DNA from: Aldrovandia affinis
Lineage: Eukaryota > Chordata > Actinopteri > Notacanthiformes > Halosauridae
Length of the DNA stretch: 64,000 nucleotides
NCBI GenBank assembly: GCA_029706075.1
Contig: JAINUG010000055.1
Location: 3,815,885-3,879,884 of the forward strand
Reading direction: 5' to 3'
The notes under the pieces are model-generated. The model was given only the letters and a program-made list of their open reading frames with translations. It was not told the DNA's origin and made no database searches. Made by a program: the position numbers and the translations under genes. Position 1 is the first letter of the stretch, and each line of letters starts with the position of its first letter. Of this stretch, positions 21,171-32,003 are shown in pieces.

Positions 21171-22717
21171 GGGAATATCACAGGTAGAGATCATTAAACT
21201 ACAATAAAATCGATGCCATCGTAGAGATGTGCATCATAACACCTATTAGTACATTTTGTGTAGGTTAAATATTCAAGCTTTATATAACCAGGGAGAGGTC
21301 CTACTTCCTGTTCTCAATAGCACGGGCACAATTATGACCACACAAATAAAACCACACCAATAGGTTCATCTGTGATTGGTTAATAATGTCAACCCCTCTA
21401 TTCTGATAGAGATCAATAATATAAAATATTTGTGGAAATCCATAATAAAGCCTAAAGCTCCGTGACCAACAGTCTAAAACCTGTAAAGTTGAGGAAGCCA
21501 CATGCAGGATATTGCTATGACTAAGACCAGAAGATGAACAAAATCTCCCCCAGTTTCAGATGGCTAACGCCTTTCCAGCAAGGCTTCAATTCATTACCGA
21601 GATGACGGGATATGTCCAGCCCATCCAAATCTTGGTTGACGTGACTTTTGGCGGTAATGATTAAATAATTACTTTTCATCTCACTGCCACCCCCCCTCCC
21701 CCCCGCTCCACTCTCCCACCCTAAAATAACCCCTTCCCACAAAAAAAACACCCAGTGCTTGGGCTTATCTCCCAGTGACCGATGCGCCCTGTCAGAGCTC
21801 TGATGAAGTGCTCACAGCCCAGAGCCGGGGGAGATGATGAGTGTGAAAGGAGGCCTGATGCATAATTTAACACCGGGGCTCCTCTCTGCACTGCAATCCC
21901 ACGCCGGAGGAACGGGTGGGTGATTTATAACACTGGGGGTTCTGCCAGCTTCGCCCAAGCAGAGAAGAAACAAGGGGCCGCGGGGCGAGTGCAACCCTCA
22001 AGCAAAGCCCTGATACAGGACCAGCCGAATCGTGATCTTTTCCACATGGAATGAAATGAAACTGAACTCGGATCAGTGCTGGCAGGAAACTTTGACTTGG
22101 AGCCCTTTCCCTGCCCTGCCTTTGGAGCCTTTCCCCCGCCCTGCCCTGCCCTGCCCAGGCTCATGTCCTGCTCTGCCCACTCTGCCCTGCCCCGCCCTGC
22201 CCCGCCCTGGCAGGCCCATGTCCTGCTCTGCCCGCTCTGCCTTGTGACAGTGCGGTCTGTGCCTGGGGGGGGGGGGGGCTTTCTTACTTTGAGCACCAGT
22301 CCCCGCCTGGCCCTGCACCCCAGCCACACAACTGTGCCTGCCATCTATCCATCTCCCACCTGCAAATCTTCGGGATAGAGGAACCATGCTTCCTCATTCC
22401 CCTCACTTCTGTCCAAGGGAGCTGGTCCTTTTCACCGCCTCGCCCCGCCTCTCTCCCCTTTAAATATTTAGCTGATTTGTGTTTAGAATAAAACATCTGC
22501 CCCCTCGTAGCATTTGTAAACAATATATTTTTTGTATAAGAAACATGACATTTGGTCTGAGAACACACACGAGGTTTGTGCTTGTATATTGGAGACTGCA
22601 TGGAGGATGCCCTAACGTAGTCTAGCTGGGCCTGGAGATGTCTTGTAACAATACTGTCTTTGGCCCAATCAGGCAGGGCCTTGCATCTCACCTCCAGAGT
22701 GAAGTGATGCAAATGTA
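21171..22717. other. No gene; CCCTGC-rich tract and poly-G
   Basis: 22095-22245 is an imperfect array of 'ccctgccctg', 'ctgctctgccc' and related words with strong G/C strand skew, followed by a 14-15 bp run of G near 22266-22280. Open frames there are translations of the repeat on both strands. The rest is unremarkable. Confidence 0.6.
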
Positions 22718-22938
22718 CAGGTAACAGGCAGCACTTGAGCAGATGAGGGATTTTTTTAAATGGGTGCAATACCGCACGTGTTTGTCAGGGTGGTTGCCAC
22801 GGCCGGTACCAGCAGATAGGCCCGACCCTCCCATTTCCAACTAGTCCCCCTCCGGACTCTCCTAGCCCGGGACAGGGCCGTTTGACAAGGCCCCCCCCCG
22901 GGTTACCAAGGTGTTGCCTTTATTTGAGTAGTTATCTG
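22718..22938 (+). mobile_element. Tc1-derived MITE
   Basis: Flanked by TA at 22716-22717 and 22939-22940. Left end 'caggtaacaggcagcacttg', right end 'ggtgttgcctttatttgagt'+'agttatctg'. The interior ('ggtaccagcagataggcccg', 'ctagcccgggacagggccg') matches 48100-48190. It has no coding capacity and shares ends with the Tc1 family at 19649. Confidence 0.75.
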
Positions 22939-24933
22939 TACCTCTTAAACTGCATAAAACCACTAGTGTTTGTCAAACATGTAGGAGCATGCTTGTGTTC
23001 CCGCAGCCGGCTGTGCAATTACACACAATTAAATCGGGTCTGTCTCTTCACCAGTACGGAGGTCGTTTTCCTTAGATTCTGTATTTTATTTTATGACTAA
23101 CAAGGTCATGATGCAGCGGTTTACTCCGGCGCCGTGGCTACACTTTTTGCAGACAGCAGCGCTTTTACCGCTTGGTAAACGCAAACGGGGAGGCTGGAGG
23201 GCCGCAGGCTCGGCCCGTCTGAGTCACGCTCGGGCTGCGAGAGGGAAAATGTTTGAATCCTCACTCCACTGACCTCCTGGGTGTTGAGCTGTACGAAGCC
23301 GCACACAGTGCAGCAGCATTTTGAAGAGCAACGTGCGTTTCGGGAAGTCACGGCACAGGTCAAGCAAGAGTGCTGAGTGGGTGGAGAGCAAAGAGAATTC
23401 CTGGCTTTTTTCTACATTGTCAACACTTTTTTTCTTTGTTTTGAAATAAATAAAATAACTCACAGCAAAATCCCACTTTGTCAGATCTCGCATTATCCTG
23501 TCTCTCTCGTGTAATGTATTTGAAAGGCGCATACAGACGGACAAGATGAGCTTTCTTGATTATATTTTGTATGCGCATTAAAAAACATATTCTACTCACT
23601 CGGTTGACACAAAATGCATAATTGATTTCACAATTTGTCATCTCATGTAACTCAGTTATTCTAAAAGTTAGAAGCACCATTCTTACATTCTGCTAAAGTA
23701 GAGTGATTTGGGTTTTACTCACTGAAGTTTGGTGGTGATCCGAAGAGATTGAATAACTTTTTTTAACCTGACAACAAACTCCACAAACGAAAGAAATTGA
23801 AACCTGAGTTTCCAGCTGCAGTTTGTTGTGTTGTTGTTTGGTTTTCTGGGTTTGTTTGTTCAGAAGTGTGGGTGTCTCTCGCTCGCATCTGGCGTGTGCA
23901 TAGGTGTGTCTCAAACCATGTACTTCAGCTCTCCGAGCAGGCATAGTGAGTCCAAACCAAAGTATGGTAGCATGGACCATGGATAAAGCACCCGGATGCA
24001 CACTCCGTTTCACTCAATATTCCAATATGGGGTAAACGTCCCATCATCCCTTTCGAGAAAACCATAAAGAACACATTTCCTTCATGAAGGCAGACATAAT
24101 CGGCAAGACATCAAATAATGTATCAAAAGTTTTGCACTTGAAAACTTGCAACGCAGCATATTTTCTGTTAATGTTTTTTTTTGTTACTGAGCTAATGTTA
24201 CCCCATTAATTTAGTAAAGTTTAGTTCTCTAAGATTGCTTGTTATAGTAGCTAGCTATGCAAATTGCTATTTGCTAGCTGGCTAATTAGCTAGGCTACAT
24301 ACATAACATATATATAAAAATGGCAATAATAAAGGACTCAGTTTGATGTCTCACAGCCCAGCCAGTACATGAAATGTGAAACTTGTTCGTTCCACATATG
24401 AGAAGAACACAGTGCTGCGTATGGCCTGGAGTGGAGCCTTCACAGCAATTGCTCTGGCTGGGGCACACCTACGTTTGGCAGGGATTGCACTGAAAATGTT
24501 ATCTGGTGACAATACATTTTACTGAATACATGTGAACAAAACTAATGCATATGGTAGCTCATATTAACATGAAATTTGGTATGAAGAGTGTATACGCTAA
24601 TCTTTCATGGTATGAGGTTTTCATTTCCCTTTACATCTTATAATAAATATAATTTTTCATAAAATGCAAATCAATTTCATAGACTCTCATCTGCTGTACG
24701 TGATTACATATCCCACCTAGGAGTATAATGTGTGTATTTGGGACAGCTATGACTTGTATATAGCTATGATTAATCATTTTGGGTTTGTGTTGGACTACCA
24801 TGAGCAATCGTGTAAAATACTAAAGGCAGTGGAAAAAACAGGAGAATTCAGAGATGGCTGAGGGATATAATCAGGTGATTTTTCCTCGCATAAACTTGCT
24901 TGGTGGGGCAGCAGAATCCTGTAATATGGTGGT
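22939..24933. other. No recognisable gene
   Basis: 23110-23400 is GC-richer with several CpGs and could be host regulatory sequence, but carries no exon that I recognise. 24170-24310 has 'gctagctatgc/gctagctgg' words typical of low-complexity fish DNA. Confidence 0.4.
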
Positions 24934-25294
24934 AATTGCTTCCATAAACTACCCAGCTGTGTAAATGAATACAGACAAATAAACTTCTGAGCCCATTCAC
25001 CCACCTTATGGGCAAATACATCTACTGTGACTGCACCCCTTTGTTAAAATGTAGCCTGTCATATGTTCAAATATGCAAAAAATGTTGATGCTACATAAAA
25101 TCGTAAATGCCTCTGCATGTGTGCTAGCCAAGGCCAGGGCCATTTGAGTGTCTCCCCCACCTGTTACCAAAGTGTTGCCTTTATTTTGGCAGTTATCTGT
25201 ACCTGTATTTTGGCAGTTACTTGTACACGTATATTGTATATTGTATACGGTACAAATAACGTGTGAAATATACAAAAACTAAGCATTTTTTATG
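24934..25294. repeat. Direct duplication, copy A
   Basis: About 360 bp, nearly identical to 28578-28943: 'attgcttccataaactaccc', 'cctgtcatatgttcaaatat', 'ctctgcatgtgtgctagcc', 'accaaagtgttgcctttatt'. It contains the right half of the Tc1-derived MITE ('ccagggccatttgagtgtct' to 'ttggcagttatctg') and a duplicated tail 'tattttggcagttacttgta'. Confidence 0.9.
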
Positions 25295-26129
25295 TAATGG
25301 CATGACCCATGGAACATGGTCTGGTCCCCCAGTTTGCGAAGCACAGGTGTAGAATATGAGCTTTAAACATTTATCTGGGTAAGGGCATCTGCCAAACGAA
25401 CAAACATTCATCCAAGTGTGAGCAACTTTGTGCACACCAAGGAAAAAGTATGACTTCATGTTAACATTGGTTCTCCCAAAACGCAGTATCGTCAACAATC
25501 TGCAGAACCCTCATCTATCACCCTCACAACCATTTGCATCGATCACCATTTTGAAATGTCGCTTTATTCCAGAAACGGCCAGCCCATAATTCTGAGGCGC
25601 ATGTCTGCACGTTTGCATGTAGTCAAGTTCCCCGCGAGTGCAGTTTATTGGATTGGTATATTCCGATGAGCTCTCTTCTGTAGTTTGTTTCATGGCTGCT
25701 ATCCATCATCCCTAAAGCTAATCATATGTATCCCCCTGCTCAATTTCTTTTCATACAACGCCCAACCCGCAATGACACTGTAAGGCCCCATATCTGTCAG
25801 TGAATATATTTTAAAAAATTGCTTTTCATTTGCATTCTGTCATCGTGCCAGATGCGCTTTCCCAGGCGCTGAGTGTTTTGCGTGAACTTGGCAAAGAGGA
25901 GCTATTTGGGAGGGGTTTGCATGCTGCACTGATGTCTAGCTGACTAATTCAATGAGAAAAATGAGACTAAATGCGAATTTGGGTTTATCTACCTTAGAGG
26001 ACCGAATGCCTGGCAGGGGCTGAATCTTTGACATACACCTATTCCAGCGAGGCTTCCTGATAGGGCAGTCAAGTTGAGATGTAGAGTAAATGTTTTTTAG
26101 CCCAAAGATATAAGCCAAGTTATAGGCCA
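25295..26129. other. No recognisable gene; possible conserved non-coding DNA
   Basis: 25580-25960 contains no repeat word that I recognise and has homeobox-type and octamer-like words (atttgcat, ctaatt). It could be single-copy host sequence. Confidence 0.35.
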
Positions 26130-26360
26130 GGGTCGGTATTCACAAAGCATTTTAAGGGTAAAAGTCGGTCCTAACTCGGCAATTTAGGAGCAACTCCGAA
26201 AAATAATGGGCGTGTCACTCATAAATTTAGGACTCCTACATTTTTGGGATAAGAGTATTTCACAAAGGGTTTGAGAGCTAAAAACAGCTCCTAAGTCTTA
26301 AGTTAGAAGCAGTCAAGAGGACTTCTAAGTCGCTAAAGACCTACTCACAGCGATCCGAAA

Positions 26361-26720
26361 ATGGCTGCTGCCGGCAATTGTCGTCGCAGTCGCGTCAACA
26401 CTTTGGAGATATTGAATGATACAGAGCTCATAAAAAGGTACCGCCTCAATCGCGAGGGTATTATGATAGTAGTAGAGCTAGTCAGAGGTGCAATCACGTC
26501 ACCAACAAACAGAAACAACCCGATAACAGCAGAGATCAAGGTGTTGACAACTCTACGCTACTTGGCCACAGGGAAAATGCAGCTATGCAGCCCCGTTATG
26601 CTGGTGTCAGAGTACCCAAGGATACTGTACACCACTGAAGCAGTTGGCGACACTTCCTTGGGTGCTGTGCCTCCTCCTAATGAATACATTAAATATTATG
26701 TATTACATGATCTTCGGTGA
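26361..26720 (+). pseudogene. Harbinger transposase, N-terminal remnant
   Basis: HARBI1-type DDE transposases excise and insert PIF/Harbinger elements together with their Myb-like partner. The 119-codon frame opens with 'MAAAGNCRRSRVNTLEIL' and contains 'ELIKRYRLNREGIMIVVEL', 'TSPTNRNNPITAEIKVLTTL' and 'RYLATGKMQL', which correspond to the family's N-terminal R-Y-R-x-x-R-x-x-I...L...T.R...I....VL..LR..ATG block. After about residue 75 the similarity stops ('TTEAVGDTSLGAVPPPNEY'), and none of the DDE catalytic motifs is present, so the core was deleted. Usual length is about 340-400 residues. It cannot transpose. Confidence 0.75.
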
Positions 26721-26859
26721 CATGTTTAGCGAGATTAATTTATGGATGACAACATATGTTCATTTTTGTATATAGGCTGAATGCATTAAATGATAGAATA
26801 AAATATTGTGGTGTAGTCTATAGTGTAGGCCCTAGTTGTGGATGATTGGCCTAATGTCG

Positions 26860-27146
26860 TATTACCTGTGGCAGCTGTTTGTCGCTTGTATTCTGCAATC
26901 TCTTGCCTCGCATGAGACTACAGAGAGAACCACCGCTTCTCGCATTCATCAGTGGTTCTCGGGAGGAGTGGGAAAGCCGCGTTTATTTCCATGCGAATGC
27001 TTTCCCATGCTTCTTTTTTTGGTTTTTGTGGTTATGCCACTTCTGAATTTCCCTTTGATTATTCATTTTCTTTCATTCACTTGTTCGGCCAGCAGTAGTT
27101 GGTCTTTCGTCCAGTTTGGTTTGTGTTTGCGTTTATTGTCAACCAT
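26860..27146 (-). pseudogene. Harbinger Myb/SANT-like protein remnant
   Basis: On the minus strand ATG (27146-27144) starts 'MVDNKRKHKPNWTKDQLLL'+'AEQVNERK'; after a TGA comes 'IIKGKFRSGITTKTKK', then one frame away 'EAWESIRMEINAAFPLL'+'PRTTDECEKRWFSL', a TAG, and 'SHARQEIAEYKRQTAATGN'. The spacing of W..xQL, L.GKF....T...K..AW..I...NA and E..+W..L, S.A+.....Y+......G matches the Myb/SANT-like DNA-binding domain of PIF/Harbinger second proteins, which bind element ends and import the transposase. Two stops and one frameshift break it. Divergent orientation to the transposase is normal for the family. Confidence 0.75.
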
Positions 27147-27751
27147 GGTGATTCTAGTCTGGATAATTGGAAGGCTGCTTATATAGATACCCGCTGATTG
27201 TTTACGAGATGCAGACATGTAACGAATTGACTAGTCAGTATTCTTGGTTTCACGTTAAATCAGTGACATGTAGCCTACATTTGTATTTTAGAATCTTTAT
27301 TAGAATATAACAGGAACAGGTAGGCCTACATACCCCTTTACAGTAGCATATAATTTATTTTCTAGGTTGAAATCGCGGGCAGAGACCCATCCCTATATCA
27401 GCCAATCGCTGTGGGAATTTTGAGTAAGCTCGTTCATGAGACACAACGTCATCCATAGCAACGACGCCAACCCCGCCCTCACTCTTAGCTTGAAAATTCT
27501 CCAACTTCTTTAGTATGAGTTTGTCTTTGCAGCTTTGTGAATAGGTTTTAAGAGGGGACTCTCAGCTAGAATGTTTTAGTGCGATTCAGGAGTATTCCTA
27601 GTGGTAAGATAAAATGCTTTGTGAATACCGGCCCAGAGCCCTTGAATGGTTGCAGAGTAACAAAAGTAACAAACAGAGTAAGAAAAGTTATTCTTTTTCC
27701 TGCTCAATCTGCCTAGAAGAATACCGTGCAGCAATTTTGTATATCTATATA

Positions 27752-28577
27752 CACTTAGTGGCCACTTTATTAGGTGCACCTCTATACCTGCTCGTTAATG
27801 CAATTATCTAATCAGCCAATCATGTGGCAGCAACTCAGTGCATAAAAGCATGCAGACATGGTCAAGAGTTTCAGTTGTTGTTCAGACTAATAATCAGAAT
27901 GGGGAAGAAATGTGATCTAAGTGACTTTGACCGTGGAATGATTGTTGGTGCCAGACAGGGTGGTGTAAGTATCTCAGAAACTGCTGATCTCATGGGATTT
28001 TCACACACAACAGTCTCTAGAGTTTACAGAGAATGGTGCGAAAAACTAAAAACATCCAGTGAGTGGCAGTTACGTGGGGGAGAACACCTTATTAATGAGT
28101 GAGGTCAGAGGAGAATGGCCAGACTGGTTCAAGCTGACAGGAAGGCGACAGTAACTCAAATAATCACGTGTTACAACAGTGGTATGCAGAAGAGCATTTC
28201 TGAATGCACAACACGTCAAACCTTAAAGTGGATGGGCAGCAGAAGACCACACTGGGTTCCACTCCTATCAGCTAAGAACAGGAAAGTGAGGCTGCAATGG
28301 GCACAGGCTCACCAAAACTGGACAGTTGAAGATTGGAAAAATGTTGCCTGGTCTGACGAATCTTGATTTTTGCTGCGACATGCAGATGGTAGGGTCAGAA
28401 TTTGCCGTAAACAACAGGAATCCATGCATCCATCCTGCCTTGTGTCAATGGTTCAGGCTGGTGGTGGTGGTGTAATGGTGTAGGGAATGTTTTCTTGGCC
28501 AATTGAGCATCGTTTAATTGTCACAGCCTACCTGAGTCTTGTTGCCGACCATATGCATCCCTTTACGCTTTATGCTT
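27752..28577 (+). pseudogene. Tc1-like transposase, 3'-truncated
   Basis: The left end follows TA and reads 'cacttagtggccactttatt'+'aggtgcacc', a well-marked Tc1-group TIR. The transposase starts ATG 27899: 'MGKKCDLSDFDRGMIVGARQ', 'VSISETADLMGFSHTTVSRV' (HTH), a TGA at 28100, then 'GQRRMARLVQADRKATVTQI', '[20 protein letters not shown]', '[10 protein letters not shown]' with the first catalytic Asp, a second TGA, and 'GGGGVMV'. The element stops at 28577, where duplication copy B begins, so the second Asp and Glu are lost. Nearly all of the N-terminal 230 codons are recognisable. Confidence 0.88.
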
Positions 28578-28943
28578 AATTGCTTCCATAAACTACCCAG
28601 CCGTGTAAATGAATACAGACAAATAAACAACTTCTGAGTCCACGGCCCACCTTATGGGCAAATATATCTACTGTGACCGCACCCCTTTGTTAAAATTTAG
28701 CCTGTCATATGTTCAAATATGCATTTTTTTTTTTTTATGCTACATAAAATCTTAAACACCTCTGCATGTGTGCTAGCCCAGGCCAGGGCCATTTGAGTGT
28801 CTCCCCACCCGTTACCAAAGTGTTGCCTTTATTTTGGCAGTTATCTGTACCTGTATTTTGGCAGTTACTTGTACACGTATATTTTATATTGTACACGGTA
28901 CAAATAACGTGTGAAATATACAAAAATAAAGCATTTTTTATAT
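28578..28943. repeat. Direct duplication, copy B
   Basis: Copy of 24934-25294, with a T-run expansion ('gcattttttttttttatgc') and small indels. It starts precisely at the truncation point of the preceding Tc1 element and includes the right half of the Tc1-derived MITE. Confidence 0.9.
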
Positions 28944-29493
28944 GCTTTGTAGGCTATTTTATTTTGCTTTATATTCACAATACGTACAGAATGTACAGAT
29001 ACATTTAAGTTGTGCTTTCCATTCTCTAATAACACAGAGTTTGAAAAACTCCTAATTCTAAGCACTGTGCTCTCGACATGCACAGTAAAAGAATGACATG
29101 ACGTAGCTGTGATCTGTTATAAAACAATAATGTATTATAATTGCAAAGAAAAAAAAAAAAAAAATAATAATATATAAACGCGATCTGCCGGCCTCGCTTA
29201 CACACTGTAGCTCTAAGGCTGTAATGTTGAGCGAGAGGGCTATTTCAGTGTTCTTTTTCACTTGGCAAGAATGAGCTTGCTTTATGGTGATGAGAATCAT
29301 TGCTTTGTGTCCTTATACTTTTTGTGCGGCTGTCCTTCTATGTCCTGAAAACCATACTGTGGTTCCTACACAGATTGAAGCTCTTTTGAACGTGAGTTTT
29401 TGCCAAAGTTCAATCAGGGAGACTTTTTTGACCCTTTAAAATCTCCACTCAGGTTGAGTGTGTGGCTTATTCTGTTAACGCACTGTTCTATGT
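28944..29493. other. No recognisable gene; A-rich tract
   Basis: An A-run with AAT units occurs at 29147-29172. No coding motif found. Confidence 0.45.
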
Positions 29494-29605
29494 TGCAGGC
29501 ATTGAGCAGACGCTCTTATCCAGAGTGGCTTACAGTTTACATTCCTTTACATACAATCCATTTATACAGCTGGACATTTACTGAAGCCATTCAAGTTAAG
29601 TACCT
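29494..29605 (-). mobile_element. SINE 3' half
   Basis: The minus strand reads 'aaggtacttaacttgaatgg', 'ccagctgtataaatggattg' and 'ctggataagagcgtctgctc', the body and tail of the tRNA-derived SINE at 48672. The tRNA head is missing. Confidence 0.75.
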
Positions 29606-30235
29606 TGCTTCTTTTATTATTGTACACTGGGTAGGTCTTTGACGGTGGGGTCCACGCCAACAAGTGTTGTTTGTGCCAATGCCTTGTTATGCTAATCCAA
29701 TGAAATCAGTCATGTCCTCCAAAGGTCTGCCAGAATGAAACGTAATCACCCATATTAAGTCATATTTGTGTGTCAGCCGATGTTAATGGGTTCCCAGATT
29801 TCACCAACACAGACTGCTAAGATGTGCATGTTTGTATTTAGTCAACTAAATGTCCAGGTATCAGGGATGTGTGAGTGTCTACCTTCTCGTGTGTGTGTGC
29901 ACATGTGTGTGCGCGTGTGTTTGTATTCATGGACATGCATCTCCTTGGGCACGAGTGCATGGCTTTCACAGGTGAAGGTATTGGCGGTATTTGTATTTAT
30001 TTATTCATTGGTGTATGATAATGTGAAGGAAACACAAATCATGGAGAATTGAATGAGCCATACCCAGTTCCTGTATATAAAACAAGTGCTGCTTCTTATT
30101 TTTTTTAACCCACAATACAGTCACTGCAAGATTCTTATCAAAACATCGGCGGTCTTCTGATTCAGCACATTTTCAGGGATAAGATGCCATGACTCATTGT
30201 CATTTTACTTTACACAGTTAAATAAAAGATGCTCA
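29606..30235. other. No recognisable gene
   Basis: A GT-rich patch at 29888-29925 and otherwise unremarkable sequence. No motif recognised. Confidence 0.4.
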
Positions 30236-30725
30236 CGTGTGTTCACATGCAGTATACCATTAGAGCACTTCTTCTGCATGTTTTTTGAGCGTTGTGTGCA
30301 GTTCTGGGCACCACACTATAAGAAAGAGATAGAAGCTATTGAAAAAAAGTACAAAGAATGCCAGTATGACAGTGTAAACGTTACGAGGAAAGGCGTAAGG
30401 CACTTCATCTATTAAAGTTTAGTAAACAGGGACTGAATTGAGGTTTTTACATTCAAAAAAGGGATTAAGAAAGTGAACTACCAAAGATTTTTGAGATTGA
30501 GTTCAGGCAGCAGAACCAGAGGGCAGAGGTGGAAATGAATGAAAGGTGAATTCCACACAGATATCAAGAGGTATTTTTTTTTTTTTTACACTGATAATCT
30601 AGTAGAAGCAGAGACAATTGGTTTATTCAAGACCAGGCTGGATGCAATACTGGATATTCTTTGTAGGTAAATGATTAGCCTAGGTGGGCCGAATGGCCTG
30701 CATCCAGCATCCTGCATCCTGTGAT
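30236..30725 (+). pseudogene. CR1-type LINE C-terminus and 3' end
   Basis: The frame contains 'CVQFWAPHYKKEIEAIEKKY', the V-Q-F-W-x-P-H-x-x-K-D/E-I-x-x-x-E block found shortly after the RT domain in CR1 LINEs. Decayed sequence continues through the C-terminal region ('cagcagaaccagagggcaga', 'gaattccacacagatatca', 'tattcaagaccaggctggat') and finishes 'cctaggtgggccgaatggcc'+'tg', the characteristic 3' end. An internal deletion removes the middle of the C-terminal domain. The same family lies inverted at 20700-20900. Confidence 0.75.
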
Positions 30726-31794
30726 CAGTTTTTAAGTTCTGAAGAAACAGTAGTAATAGCAGACATCACTCCAGAAATAAGGGTTTGAATAGAATTCTGC
30801 CCACTCATGAAACTCAATGAATATGTCCGCTTAGAGAGATGCGAATACGTTCTAAGAAAGAGGGTATAGAAAGTTGAAAATAAAGTATCTTAAATGGGTT
30901 ATTCATATCCTGCAGCAACATAGATGTGAGTTCAAACAATTGCACTCTGTGATACAATTTGTTTCTCATAATCGAGCCTTCTTTCGCAATTTAATTGTTT
31001 TTTGATGGGGATTACTCATGCAAATGAGCTTTGATCAGACTGCAGATCCCGTAATCTGCTTTGACTTTTCTGTAGAGAGCTCGGGATGTGCCCCTTTTAG
31101 AAACAGAGGAACATAAACATAAATAATTATACGTGTGCCTGCTTGCTGCTCAGGCACGTATTTGGTGATTTCAGCTGCAGATTTGACAAATACTTGAAAT
31201 GGAATGGAATTTTGGAACAACTCTCCTCTCCGGGCTGCATTGTTTTGTTTAGTTTGGGGGTTTTTTTTTGGTCCTGTGTATGTATGTACAAAATCTTTCA
31301 TAAGTGTTGATTTCTGAATCCCGTCAGGGTCCACCTCCCTTGTTTGGCTGAAGTTTGGATGTTATTTATTTTTAAGTGTGCTCTCGGAGGCTGTTATGCC
31401 AAAGTTATATTATAGTATGATATCCGTACGCAGTGGCCCTTGGCAGGCAAACTGGGTACCTTCCTCTTTGGGCAAAGACAATTTCATGTATCTCTGCCTG
31501 TGGGACTGATGGGACAGAAATATTTTCTACATTTTGTATCTCGTCAAACTTTTTTTACGGCCCTCCTTTCTGAAACTGAACGAGCTAATTAGACTTGACA
31601 TAGTGGCACAGTCAATTAAAGTTCTGTCTTCAGTTTTTACCCAGTGGGTCATATGGAGCTGACAAGATTCTTTCCACTGTGATGAAGCAGACAGGATTTC
31701 AAATCGTTTGTATCACAAAGGATGAAATCGCATCGGACAGAATATAATTCATCCCATAGCTCTGTACTGACCAGATTGGATGACCACACACATG
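30726..31794. other. Repeat-free non-coding DNA; conserved-element candidate
   Basis: A kilobase free of repeat words, with 'atgcaaatgagc' (octamer) and 'caatttaattg' (homeobox-type) near 30985-31028. Short open frames show no coding similarity. Functional status cannot be decided from one sequence. Confidence 0.35.
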
Positions 31795-32003
31795 TTCTAG
31801 AGACATAAAAGGATGATCCAAGGAAACAGGATGCATCTTAGCTCAATTTGGAGTATCATAGCAAAGGGTCTGAATACTTATGTAAATGACATATTTCAGT
31901 TTTTTACTTGGAATACATTTGCAACAATTTCTTTGTCATTATGGGGTATTGTGTGTAGATTGATGGCAAAAAAGTATATTTAATCCATTATAAATTAAAT
32001 ATA

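Larger units (their letters stand above)
26130..27634. mobile_element. PIF/Harbinger transposon relic
   Basis: Inverted terminal repeats: left 'gggtcggtattcacaaagca'+'tttta' at 26130, right its complement 'taaaatgctttgtgaatacc'+'ggccc' ending at 27634, one mismatch in about 25 bp. A second, subterminal 'ttcacaaag' pair lies at about 26266 and 27532. Inside are a truncated Harbinger transposase on plus and a Myb/SANT-like frame on minus, the standard two-gene content of this superfamily. A 3-bp target duplication is not obvious. Length 1505 bp versus several kb for autonomous copies. Confidence 0.85.

Noticed and set aside
22073-22387. Open frames on both strands in the CCCTGC-rich tract
   Set aside because: Low-complexity composition removes stops; proline/glycine-rich translations have no family.
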